Positions 53,201 through 61,791 of a DNA stretch of 64,000 nt are shown piece by piece. The notes beneath the pieces are model-generated. The model searched no databases. It was not told the origin of the DNA and worked only from the letters and a program-made list of their open reading frames with translations. Each line of letters starts with the position of its first letter. The stretch's first letter is position 1. The position numbers were made by a program, and so were the translations under genes. The stretch spans positions 36,634 through 100,633 of the forward strand of contig NZ_JAGSXH010000007.1 of NCBI RefSeq assembly GCF_018283645.1, read 5' to 3'. This DNA is from Actinocrinis puniceicyclus. GTDB lineage: Bacteria > Actinomycetota > Actinomycetes > Streptomycetales > Catenulisporaceae.

Positions 53201-54433
53201 CTATTCCCCGAGCTTGACCTGTGCTTTCCCCTCGGCGACGAGCAGTCCCCGCTTGAACGTGCCGGCCACGAGCGGCACGCCGGGTCGGTAAGACAGGTGC
53301 AGGTATGACGGCGCGTCCAGGACCGCGAAGTCCGCCCGGGCGCCGACCGTGAGGTGGCCGACATCCGTTCGGCCGAGGGCGCTTGCTCCGCCGAGCGTCG
53401 CGGCGAGCAGCGCCTCCGCGGGCGACATGCGCATCTCGCGTACCGCGAGGGCGATGCAGAACGGCATCGACGAGGTGTAGCAGGAGCCCGGGTTGCAGTC
53501 GGTGGCGAGGGCGACGACAGCGCCCGCGTCGATCAGGCGCCGCGCGTCCGGGTAGGGCGAGCGGGTCGAGAATTCAACTCCCGGTAGGAGCGTCGCCACC
53601 GTCGATGATCTGGCGAGCGCCGCGACGTCGTCGTCGGTGAGGTAGGTGCAGTGGTCGGCGGACGCGGCGCCGTACTCGACGGCGAGCTGTACTCCCGGGC
53701 CGCGCCCGAGCTGGTTGGCATGAAGCCTGACCGGGAGGCCGCGGGATACCGCCGCATCGAGGATCAGACGCGACTGCGCCTCGGAGAAAGCGCCACGCTC
53801 GCAGAACACGTCCACGTAGTCGGCGTGGGGTGCGCAGGCTTCGAGCATCGGCCCGCGCACCAGGTCGACGTACTCGTCGCCCCGCCCGGAGAACTCCGTC
53901 GGCACGACGTGCGCGCCCAGGAAAGTGGCCACGTCGCATTCCTCGCGCGCGATGCGGATCGCGCGCACCTCGTCCTCGACGGTGAGTCCGTATCCTGTCT
54001 TGCATTCGACGGTGGTGGTGCCCTGGCGGGCCATTTCGGCGACGAGGCTGCGCACGTTCGCCCGCAGCCGCTGATCGTCGGCGGCGCGTGTCGCGGCGAC
54101 CGTCGTGCGGATTCCACCCGCCGTGTAAGGCGACCCGGTCATGCGTGCCTCGAACTCGGCAGCTCGCTCTCCGGCGAACACCAGGTGCGCGTGACTGTCC
54201 ACGAAGCCCGGGACCACCGCCCGCCCGCCGAGGTCGATCAGGGTGTCCGCGGCAGGCGCCCGCGCCGCCGGACCCACCCACGCGACGTGCCCGTCCTGCA
54301 CCACGAACGCGGCATCGCGCAGTACTGACAGTGCTCCCCGTGGGCGCCTCGCTTCCAGGGAACTGTTTTCCACAGGCTGTGGACGGCCCGTGGCCAATTC
54401 GCCGATCCCGGTGACAACGGCCGTATCAGACAC
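53201..54433 (-). CDS. hutI: Imidazolonepropionase
   Basis: 410 residues from the GTG at 54433 ([11 protein letters not shown]), with GGGGAAA upstream; it overlaps the hutF stop by 8 bases. Amidohydrolase metal motif [13 protein letters not shown], the substrate segment [17 protein letters not shown] and [11 protein letters not shown], and the late [15 protein letters not shown] are conserved. It opens imidazolone-propionate to N-formimino-L-glutamate. It is the last gene of the minus-strand hut cluster. Confidence 0.96.
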   Translation of the reverse strand: MSDTAVVTGIGELATGRPQPVENSSLEARRPRGALSVLRDAAFVVQDGHVAWVGPAARAPAADTLIDLGGRAVVPGFVDSHAHLVFAGERAAEFEARMTGSPYTAGGIRTTVAATRAADDQRLRANVRSLVAEMARQGTTTVECKTGYGLTVEDEVRAIRIAREECDVATFLGAHVVPTEFSGRGDEYVDLVRGPMLEACAPHADYVDVFCERGAFSEAQSRLILDAAVSRGLPVRLHANQLGRGPGVQLAVEYGAASADHCTYLTDDDVAALARSSTVATLLPGVEFSTRSPYPDARRLIDAGAVVALATDCNPGSCYTSSMPFCIALAVREMRMSPAEALLAATLGGASALGRTDVGHLTVGARADFAVLDAPSYLHLSYRPGVPLVAGTFKRGLLVAEGKAQVKLGE

Positions 54434-55856
54434 GCGTGTTTCCCCGGTACAGAGCATTGATAGCCGTGCCCAGCCGCCGGGCCGGATCGTCCACAAGCCT
54501 GTGGATACCGTCCCGCACGATGACCCGTCCGCCCACGACGACGTGCCGCACGTCCGCCGCCGTGGCCGCGTAGATGACCGATTCGGCGGCCACGTCCACG
54601 CTGGTACCGGTCAGCCGGATCGAGTCGAGTCCCACCGTGGTGAAGTCGGCCAGTGCCCCGGCGTGCAACCGCCCGGCGCCGTCCCAGCCCAGCGAGCGCT
54701 GACCGGCCAGGGTCGCCGCGTCGAGCAGATCCGTGCTGGGCCAGTGGCCGCGCCGCTCGGTGCGCAGCCGTTCGTCCAACTCCATCGCCCGCGCCTCCTC
54801 GAAAAGGTCGATGACGGCCTGGCTGTCCGAGCCGAGCGCGATAGGGGATCCGGCCTCGAACATCGTGCGCGCCGCACCCACGCCGTCGGCCAGATCGCGT
54901 TCCGTGGTCGGGCACATGCACACGCGCGTCGCCGAGTCGCCGAGCACCTCGATGTCGGCCTGTGACAGATGGGTGGCGTGAACGGCCGTCGTCCTCGGTC
55001 CCAGCGCGCCGGAGGACTCGAGCAGTTGCGCGGGTGTGAGCCGGTAGCGCGCGAGGCACGCCTCGTTTTCGGCCCGCTGCTCGGAGAGGTGCACGTGCAG
55101 CGGCGCGTCGAACTTCGCGGCCGCGGCGGCGACTGTGCCGAGTTGATCCTTGGGTACCGCGCGCACCGAGTGGATCGCAGCGCCGATGATGACGTCTGTT
55201 TCGTCTGCGTACGCGGCGCGCAGACTCTCCACCCGCCGCGCCCACTTGTCCGCATCGCCGTCGGAGAAGCGCTGCTGCGTGGTGTTGAGCGCTGCCCTAC
55301 CCGACCGCGCGTGAATACCGCCGGTCAGGTAACAGGTGTCCAGCAGCGTGATCCGCAAGCCGGCGGCGCGCGCGGCGTGGATCAAAGCGTGGCCCATCGC
55401 ATTCGGGTCGGCATACTGGGCGCCGCCGTGGTCGTGATGTGCGTAGTGGAACTCGCCTACCGAGGTGATCCCCGCCAGCGCCATCTCGGCGAACACGCCG
55501 ACCGCGAGCGCGAAGTACGAGTCCGGATTCAGCCCGGCCATCGCCTGGTACATCTGCTCGCGCCAGGTCCAGAACGTGCCCTCGCCTATCTGTGTGCGGC
55601 CGCGCAACGCCCTATGGAAGGCGTGCGAGTGCGCGTTCGCCAGGCCTGGGAGAGTCAGCCCGGCCAGCCGCACCGCGTCCGCGGGCGCGGGGACGCCCAG
55701 AGCGACGGCGGTGATGCGATCGCCTCGCGTCTCGATCAGGACATCGGTCTCGACCATGCCCGCGACGTAAGCGGCCTCGGCGTGCCATCGCCTTGCGTCC
55801 GCGACCGTAGTTCCCGTGCTCACGGTTTCCGTGTGCCGTGCCCGCGTGTCGTCCAT
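54426..55856 (-). CDS. hutF: Formimidoylglutamate deiminase
   Basis: 476 residues from the ATG of [12 protein letters not shown], with the purine-rich GAGGCGG upstream; a GTG 12 codons further in is also possible. The amidohydrolase motifs are [16 protein letters not shown], a central HVHLSEQ and [15 protein letters not shown], with [15 protein letters not shown] as the late Asp motif. It converts N-formimino-L-glutamate to N-formyl-L-glutamate and ammonia. That product is then deformylated by HutG; no hutG is visible here, and the next gene is an M20 amidohydrolase. Confidence 0.93.
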   Translation of the reverse strand: MDDTRARHTETVSTGTTVADARRWHAEAAYVAGMVETDVLIETRGDRITAVALGVPAPADAVRLAGLTLPGLANAHSHAFHRALRGRTQIGEGTFWTWREQMYQAMAGLNPDSYFALAVGVFAEMALAGITSVGEFHYAHHDHGGAQYADPNAMGHALIHAARAAGLRITLLDTCYLTGGIHARSGRAALNTTQQRFSDGDADKWARRVESLRAAYADETDVIIGAAIHSVRAVPKDQLGTVAAAAAKFDAPLHVHLSEQRAENEACLARYRLTPAQLLESSGALGPRTTAVHATHLSQADIEVLGDSATRVCMCPTTERDLADGVGAARTMFEAGSPIALGSDSQAVIDLFEEARAMELDERLRTERRGHWPSTDLLDAATLAGQRSLGWDGAGRLHAGALADFTTVGLDSIRLTGTSVDVAAESVIYAATAADVRHVVVGGRVIVRDGIHRLVDDPARRLGTAINALYRGNTRV

Positions 55857-55869
55857 CCCCAGCACCGCC

Positions 55870-57159
55870 TCAAACCCCCGATCCCGCGCCCGGCGCCCCG
55901 GCGAGCCGCGCGACGACCTCGGCCAGTGCCGCGACCCCGGTGAGACAGTCCGCCGTCTCCGCGTGCTCGGCGGGCGTGTGGGACAGCCCACTGGGATTGC
56001 GCACGAACAGCATCGCGGTCGGCAGCTCGGCGGCAAGGATGCCCGCGTCGTGCCCGGCGCCGGTAGACAGTTGCGGAATCGGACCGAAACGCTCGGCCAG
56101 CGTGTCGCGGATCGTCTCGCGCAACGTATGGTTGAACTCGACGATAGCGGTACGTGACTCGTTGACAACCGTCAGGGTTGTGCCGTCGCGTTCGCAGCGT
56201 TCACGGCCGGCCGCCTCGATCCGCTCGACCACGGCGTCCAGCGCCTTCTCATCTGCGGCGCGGCTGTCCAGCCAGGCGGTGACCCGGGACGCGATCGCGT
56301 TGGTGCCGTTCGGTTCGACACTGACTTTGCCGAAAGTTGCCAGCGCGCCGCCGAGCCGCGCCTTCTTGCGCGCGGATAGCACGGTGTGCGCGTAGGTGAG
56401 CATCGGATCGCGCCGGTCGTCGAGCGCGGTGGTTCCGGCGTGGTTCGCCTCACCGGTGAAGTCGAAGCGCCATCGGCCGTGCGGCCAGATCGAACCCGCC
56501 ACGCCGAGCGGGGCGCCCCGGTCGATCAGGTCTCTGCCCTGCTCGATGTGCAACTCCACGAACCGGCCGATCGCGCCCAGCCGCGCGTCGTCCCGGCCGA
56601 GAGCGTCAGGATCCTGTCCTGCGGCTTCCATCGCGTCGGCCATCCGCACACCGTCCGCGTCGCGCAGCGCGCGGGCCCTCGCCGCGTCCAGTTGCCCGGT
56701 CATCAGGCGAGAGCCGGCGCAGGCCACGCCGAAGCGGGCTCCTTCCTCATCGGTGAAGTTGGCGATCACGACCGGCCGGTGCGGCTTCCAGCCGCGCGCA
56801 CGCAGCAGGTCCACCGCGGACAGTGCGCTGATGACGCCCAGCGGGCCGTCGAAGGCGCCGCCGTCCGGAACGGAGTCGAGATGCGAGCCGACCGCCAGCG
56901 CGCCGCGCGCCGCCGGCTCCGCGCATCCGCCGCCGGGTTCGTCGGACCCGGGCAGCCACCAGGCCCACTGGTTTCCGTTGCGGTCCGTCTCGACGGTGAG
57001 CCCGCGATCGGCGGCCTGCGCGGAAAACCAGTCCCGGCAGGCCAGGTCCGACGGGGTCCACGCGAAGCGCCGATAGCCGCCGGTCGACGGGTCTCGGCCG
57101 ATGTCCGCGAGCGAGGACCACAACTGCGCGAACCCGGTCGCCTCCGCGGCCTCGTTCAC
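55870..57159 (-). CDS. M20 family amidohydrolase (allantoate amidohydrolase-like) in hut operon
   Basis: 429 residues from a GTG overlapping the hutU stop (GTGA). M20 metal-binding motifs are readable: [39 protein letters not shown] and GAGHDAGIL. This pattern is that of the allantoate amidohydrolase or beta-ureidopropionase group. Its tight coupling to hutU and hutF suggests it acts on a small N-acyl or N-formyl amino acid, perhaps N-formylglutamate, taking the place of HutG. That role is inference from position. Confidence 0.85.
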   Translation of the reverse strand: MNEAAEATGFAQLWSSLADIGRDPSTGGYRRFAWTPSDLACRDWFSAQAADRGLTVETDRNGNQWAWWLPGSDEPGGGCAEPAARGALAVGSHLDSVPDGGAFDGPLGVISALSAVDLLRARGWKPHRPVVIANFTDEEGARFGVACAGSRLMTGQLDAARARALRDADGVRMADAMEAAGQDPDALGRDDARLGAIGRFVELHIEQGRDLIDRGAPLGVAGSIWPHGRWRFDFTGEANHAGTTALDDRRDPMLTYAHTVLSARKKARLGGALATFGKVSVEPNGTNAIASRVTAWLDSRAADEKALDAVVERIEAAGRERCERDGTTLTVVNESRTAIVEFNHTLRETIRDTLAERFGPIPQLSTGAGHDAGILAAELPTAMLFVRNPSGLSHTPAEHAETADCLTGVAALAEVVARLAGAPGAGSGV

Positions 57160-58847
57160 GCGCCTTCCCGAAGCGGACCGGGTGTCAGCATCGGAATGGT
57201 CACGGATCGTTCCTCGGCGACCTCGACCGCGCGGTCATAGCCGGCATCGACGTGGCGGATCACGCCCATGGCCGGATCGTTCGTCAGCACGCGTTCCAGC
57301 TTCGCGGCGGCCAGCGGCGTGCCGTCGGCGACCGATACCTGGCCGGCGTGGATCGAGCGGCCCATGCCGACCCCGCCGCCGTGGTGGATCGACACCCACG
57401 AGGCGCCCGAGGCCACGTTGACCATCGCGTTGAGCAGCGGCCAGTCCGCGATGGCGTCCGATCCGTCGAGCATCGCCTCGGTCTCCCGGTAGGGCGAGGC
57501 GACCGAGCCGCAGTCAAGGTGGTCGCGGCCGATCACGATCGGGGCCTGGATCCGACCGGAGGCGACCAGTTCGTTGAACCGCAGCCCGGCCAGATGGCGT
57601 TCGCCGTAGCCGAGCCAGCAGATGCGCGCGGGCAGGCCCTGGTAGTGCACCCGCTCGCCGGCCATCCGGATCCACCGCGCCAGTGACTCGTACTGCTGAT
57701 TCTCCTGGGAAGGGAACAGGTCCAGCACCGCGCGGTCGGTCACCGCGATGTCCGCCGGGTCGCCGGACAGAGCCGCCCAGCGGAACGGCCCCCTGCCCTC
57801 GCAGAACAATGGTCTGATGTACTTGGGCACGAAGCCGGCGAAGTCGAAGGCGCGGCGGTAACCGGCCAGCTTGGCCTCGCCGCGGATCGAGTTGCCGTAG
57901 TCGAAGACCTCCGCTCCCGCGTCCTGGAAGCCGACCATCGCCTCCACGTGCTTCGCCATCGACTCGCGTGCCCGTTGCGCGAAGTCCTCGGGCTTGTCCG
58001 CCGCGAAGGACTTCATGTCCTCGAACTCGACACCCAGCGGCAGGTACATCAGCGGATCATGCGCGGACGTCTGGTCCGTGACGATGTCGATAGGTGCGTT
58101 ACGCGCCAACAGTTCCGGTACGAGTGCGGCGGCGTTCCCCAGCACGCCGATCGACAGAGGACGACGCGCGTCACGAGCCTCTACTGCCAACTGAAGTGCG
58201 TGATCGAGCGAATCCGCCTTCACGTCGAGGTACCGGTGCTCCATCCGGCGGCTGATCGCTCGGGGGTCGCAGTCGATGCAGATCACGACGCCGTCGTTCA
58301 TCGTGACGGCCAGCGGCTGGGCGCCGCCCATTCCGCCGAGACCGGCCGTGAGCGTGATCGTCCCCGCGAGTGAACCGCCGAATCGTTTCGCGGCCACCGC
58401 GGCGAACGTCTCGTACGTACCTTGCAGGATGCCCTGTGTTCCGATGTAGATCCACGAACCCGCGGTCATCTGGCCGTACATGATCAGGCCGAGCGCGTCG
58501 AGTCGGCGGAACTCGTCCCACGTCGCCCAGTCGCCGACCAGGTTCGAGTTGGCCAGCAGCACGCGAGGTGCCCATTCGTGCGTCCGCATGACGCCGACCG
58601 GCTTGCCCGACTGCACCAGCATCGTCTCGTCGTCCCGCAGGGTGGTCAGAGTCCGCAGCAGCGCGTCGAACGAAGCCCAGTTCCGTGCCGCCTTGCCGGT
58701 GCCGCCGTAGACCACCAGTTCCTCGGGGTGCTCGGCGACCTCGGGGTCGAGGTTGTTCTGAAGCATCCGATACGCGGCCTCCTGGGGCCAGCCGAGGGTG
58801 TTGAGGCTGGTGCCGCGCGGGGCGCGCACCGTACGCGGACCGGTCAT
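57156..58847 (-). CDS. hutU: Urocanate hydratase
   Basis: 563 residues from the ATG of [16 protein letters not shown], with GAGGGAA upstream; upstream codons to 58979 are unconserved. Urocanase NAD motifs are present: [32 protein letters not shown] and the characteristic [14 protein letters not shown] and [15 protein letters not shown]. It converts urocanate to imidazolone propionate. It heads the minus-strand cluster and diverges from hutH with ~200 bp of regulatory DNA between. Confidence 0.96.
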   Translation of the reverse strand: MTGPRTVRAPRGTSLNTLGWPQEAAYRMLQNNLDPEVAEHPEELVVYGGTGKAARNWASFDALLRTLTTLRDDETMLVQSGKPVGVMRTHEWAPRVLLANSNLVGDWATWDEFRRLDALGLIMYGQMTAGSWIYIGTQGILQGTYETFAAVAAKRFGGSLAGTITLTAGLGGMGGAQPLAVTMNDGVVICIDCDPRAISRRMEHRYLDVKADSLDHALQLAVEARDARRPLSIGVLGNAAALVPELLARNAPIDIVTDQTSAHDPLMYLPLGVEFEDMKSFAADKPEDFAQRARESMAKHVEAMVGFQDAGAEVFDYGNSIRGEAKLAGYRRAFDFAGFVPKYIRPLFCEGRGPFRWAALSGDPADIAVTDRAVLDLFPSQENQQYESLARWIRMAGERVHYQGLPARICWLGYGERHLAGLRFNELVASGRIQAPIVIGRDHLDCGSVASPYRETEAMLDGSDAIADWPLLNAMVNVASGASWVSIHHGGGVGMGRSIHAGQVSVADGTPLAAAKLERVLTNDPAMGVIRHVDAGYDRAVEVAEERSVTIPMLTPGPLREGA

Positions 58848-58970
58848 GCGCGAGGTTCCCTCTCTTGCCGCAATTCGGAGCTTGACGATTGTCGGGACTG
58901 CTCGCAGAGGCTGCCGAAAGCTGTTCGCAGTACTCGTGCCCGCAGCCGGGGCCCGTGAACCCCGAGACAT

Positions 58971-58999
58971 GTTATGCAATCATTCAATGCTGCGGCCAA
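58971..58999 (-). promoter_or_regulatory. Probable hutU promoter
   Basis: On the minus strand TTGGCC (58999-58994) and CATAAC (58976-58971) are separated by 17 bases, a moderate -35/-10 pair directed at hutU. The 58848-59048 region also has two CATTCAA copies (58981-58987 and 59011-59017), 30 bp apart, that could bind a regulator between hutU and hutH. Confidence 0.4.
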
Positions 59000-59048
59000 C
59001 CGTATGATCCCATTCAAGATGTCATCGCCGTCACACACAGGAGCAGCC

Positions 59049-60611
59049 ATGACCAGCACCGTCCACCTCGGTCCCGGGCCCGGCAGCTTCACAGACCTCA
59101 GCTTCGCCGAGATCGAGGCGGTCGCCCGCCGGGGTGCGCGGGTCGAGCTGACTCCCGCCGCCCTCGACGCGCTCGGCCGGGGTCGCGCCACCGTGGACAA
59201 GCTCGCCGCCGCCCCGACTCCCTCCTACGGGATCTCCACCGGATTCGGCGCGCTGGCCACGCGGCACATCGACCCCGCATCGCGCGCCGCGCTCCAACGT
59301 TCGCTGATCCGCTCACACGCGGCCGGAATGGGGGACCTGGTCGAGCCCGAGGTCGTCCGCGCGCTGATGCTGCTGCGCCTGAAGACTCTCGCCACTGGCT
59401 ACACCGGCGTGCGCCCCGTGGTCGCCGAGACCATGGCCGCGCTGCTCAACCACGGCGTAACTCCGGCCGTGCGGGAATACGGCTCACTCGGCTGTTCTGG
59501 CGATCTCGCCCCGCTCGCGCACGTCGCGCTGGTGCTCATGGGCGAGGGCGAGGTGATCGGCGGGGACGGCAAGCCGGCCGAGGCGGGCCCGGTCCTCGCC
59601 GAGTGCGGGATCGCGCCGCTCGTGCTGGAGCCGAAGGAGGGCCTGGCGCTGATCAACGGCACCGACGGCATGCTGGGCATGCTCGTCCTGGCGCTACGTG
59701 ACTTCACCCGGCTGCTCAAGCTCGCCGACCTGACCGCGGCGATGAGCGTCGAAGCGCAACTCGGCACGGATCGCGTGTTCCTGCCTGAACTGCAGGCGAT
59801 CCGTCCGCACCCCGGTCAAGCCGCTTCCGCCGCGAACCTGCTCACGCTGCTTAGAGACTCGGGCGTGGTCGCGTCACATCGCGGTCCTGACTGCAACCGC
59901 GTGCAGGATGCGTATTCACTACGCTGTGCCCCACAGGTAGCCGGCGCTGCCCGTGACACGCTCGCGTACGCGACGCTTGTCGCAGAACGTGAACTCGCGT
60001 CGGTCGTCGACAACCCCGTGGTGTTGCCGGACGAGGACCGGGTCGAATCCAACGGCAATTTCCACGGTGCCCCGGTCGCGTTCGTGCTCGACTTCCTCGC
60101 CATCGCCGCCGCCGAGGTCGGCTCCATCGCCGAACGGCGCACGGACCGGATGCTCGACGTGGCCCGTTCGCACGGCCTGCCGCCCTTCCTCGCCGACGAC
60201 CCCGGCGTCGACTCCGGCCTGATGATCGCCCAATACACCCAGGCCGCACTGGTCTGCGACAACAAGCGGCTGGCGAACCCGGCGAGCGTGGACTCGATCC
60301 CGTCCTCCGCCATGCAGGAGGACCACGTGTCCATGGGCTGGTCGGCGGCCCGCAAGCTGCGCACCGCCCTGGACAATCTCGCCCGCATCCTGACGATCGA
60401 GCTGGTGACCGCCGCCCGCGCACTTGAGCTGCGCGCTCCGCTCAAGCCGGCCTGCGGAACCGCCGCTGCGATCGCGGTGCTCAGGCAGCGAGGCGTAGGA
60501 GGGCCGGGCCCGGATCGGTACCTTTCGATCGAACTGAGGGCAGCCGAGGATGCGGTACGCGACGGCGCCGTGCTAGCAGCGGTCGAAGAGGCTGTCGGTG
60601 CGCTGCGATAA
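59049..60611 (+). CDS. hutH: Histidine ammonia-lyase
   Basis: 520 residues from the ATG of MTSTVHLGPGPGSF, with AGGAG upstream; 25 upstream codons are non-conserved. The catalytic Tyr lies in PSYGISTGFGALA (60-67). The MIO-forming triad reads Cys149-Ser150-Gly151 in GSLGCSGDLAPLAH rather than the canonical Ala-Ser-Gly. Other signatures are INGTDGMLG, ADDPGVDSG and the late PSSAMQEDHVSMG. It removes ammonia from histidine to give urocanate. It diverges from hutU. Confidence 0.95.
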   Translation: MTSTVHLGPGPGSFTDLSFAEIEAVARRGARVELTPAALDALGRGRATVDKLAAAPTPSYGISTGFGALATRHIDPASRAALQRSLIRSHAAGMGDLVEPEVVRALMLLRLKTLATGYTGVRPVVAETMAALLNHGVTPAVREYGSLGCSGDLAPLAHVALVLMGEGEVIGGDGKPAEAGPVLAECGIAPLVLEPKEGLALINGTDGMLGMLVLALRDFTRLLKLADLTAAMSVEAQLGTDRVFLPELQAIRPHPGQAASAANLLTLLRDSGVVASHRGPDCNRVQDAYSLRCAPQVAGAARDTLAYATLVAERELASVVDNPVVLPDEDRVESNGNFHGAPVAFVLDFLAIAAAEVGSIAERRTDRMLDVARSHGLPPFLADDPGVDSGLMIAQYTQAALVCDNKRLANPASVDSIPSSAMQEDHVSMGWSAARKLRTALDNLARILTIELVTAARALELRAPLKPACGTAAAIAVLRQRGVGGPGPDRYLSIELRAAEDAVRDGAVLAAVEEAVGALR

Positions 60612-60757
60612 ACAGAAAGCGTACAAGAGCGAAACTGGCTTATCCTTCCAATTCCTGATCTAGGGCAAGACTCGAGTGGCGGTGCGACGGGCGCAGTCCG
60701 GTAAACGCACACGCAACGAGCCGGTTGTGGGCGGAGGTGACGGATGTGGGAGCGGTG

Positions 60758-61627
60758 ATGCCCGACCCGACCGGCTTCCTCGACGCGCCGGCCAGTTCCA
60801 CCGAGCAGGTGCTCGGCCTGCTCGACGGCCGCCGCCTCTCGCCCGCACAGCGTCGCATCGGCCAGTTCCTCATCGACCACCTGGCCGAGGTGGTGTTCAT
60901 GTCCAGCGTCGACCTGGCCGAGCGGGTGGGAGTGAGCCAGCCTTCGGTTACCCGCTTTGCGGCCGCGCTCGGGTTCTCCGGGTATCCGGCGCTGCGTGAC
61001 GCGCTCAAGGGCATCGTGCTCGGTTCGGTGGGCGAGTCTCCGGAAGAGGTGCGCCGCAACGAGTTCCAGGCCGCGATCGCCGCCGAGCAGGCCAATCTCG
61101 CCGCCCTGCAACGCCTCGCCGCCGTCCCGGACCGCCTGATCGAGACCGGCCGGCTGCTGGCCGACTCCACTCCGCTGGCCGTGCTGGGCCTGCGGCTCTC
61201 CCAGCCGGTCGCGCATTACTTCGCGTACAGCGCGCAACGGGTGCATCCGGACGTACGGCTCGTCGGCTCGGCGGGCACCGCTGCGGACGACGCACTGCTC
61301 CAGGCCCGTCAGGCGGGCGCACGGTGGCTGGTGGCCTTCGTCCTGCCGCGCTACGCCCGGGAGGCGCTGACGGCGATCCAGCACGCCCGCGCGCTGGGCC
61401 TGAAGATCCTGCTGGTCACGGACAATCCGCTGGTCCCGTTCGCCGGCTCGGCCGACGTGCTATTGCCGGCCGCGGTCGGTTCGCGGCTGGTGTTCGACTC
61501 GCACGCGGCGCCGATCGTACTCGCGTCGCTCCTGGTTCAGGCGATCGCAGACGCGGCGCCGGAGCGCACTCAGGCCCGGCTCGAAGCGTATGAGTCGCTC
61601 AGCGAGACCCACGCGTTTTACAGCTAG
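60758..61627 (+). CDS. MurR/RpiR family transcriptional regulator
   Basis: 289 residues from the ATG at 60758 (MPDPTGFLDAP) with GGGAG upstream; nearby in-frame GTG and TTG starts are possible. The N-terminal RpiR helix-turn-helix covers residues ~15-90: RIGQFLIDHLAEVVFMSSVD and VSQPSVTRFAAALGFSGYP. The C-terminal half resembles a SIS domain (GLRLSQPVAHYFAYSAQR, LVAFVLPRYAREALTAI, LLVTDNPLVPFAG). Such regulators usually bind sugar phosphates. Sitting ~150 bp downstream of hutH, it may regulate the hut genes; this is inference. Confidence 0.87.
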   Translation: MPDPTGFLDAPASSTEQVLGLLDGRRLSPAQRRIGQFLIDHLAEVVFMSSVDLAERVGVSQPSVTRFAAALGFSGYPALRDALKGIVLGSVGESPEEVRRNEFQAAIAAEQANLAALQRLAAVPDRLIETGRLLADSTPLAVLGLRLSQPVAHYFAYSAQRVHPDVRLVGSAGTAADDALLQARQAGARWLVAFVLPRYAREALTAIQHARALGLKILLVTDNPLVPFAGSADVLLPAAVGSRLVFDSHAAPIVLASLLVQAIADAAPERTQARLEAYESLSETHAFYS

Positions 61628-61715
61628 GCCCTCATCCGGCGCTGCTTCTCAAACACGGCTCAGAGGTCACTCAGAGGGTGACCAACGGCACGCCGGCGCA
61701 TGTTCGCGACGTAAG

Positions 61716-61729
61716 TTACCGGCGAGTAG
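61716..61729. promoter_or_regulatory. Candidate operator upstream of EtfD-like gene
   Basis: TTAC-CGGCGA-GTAG, an imperfect inverted repeat 62 bp upstream of the EtfD-like start. Similar TTAC...GTAA boxes occur before fatty-acid oxidation genes in actinobacteria as I recall. Low confidence. Confidence 0.25.
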
Positions 61730-61791
61730 AGTTCCCTGTGATCTCCGTACCCTCAACAGATCACGCACCCACACAGGAGCACGGGCGGACC

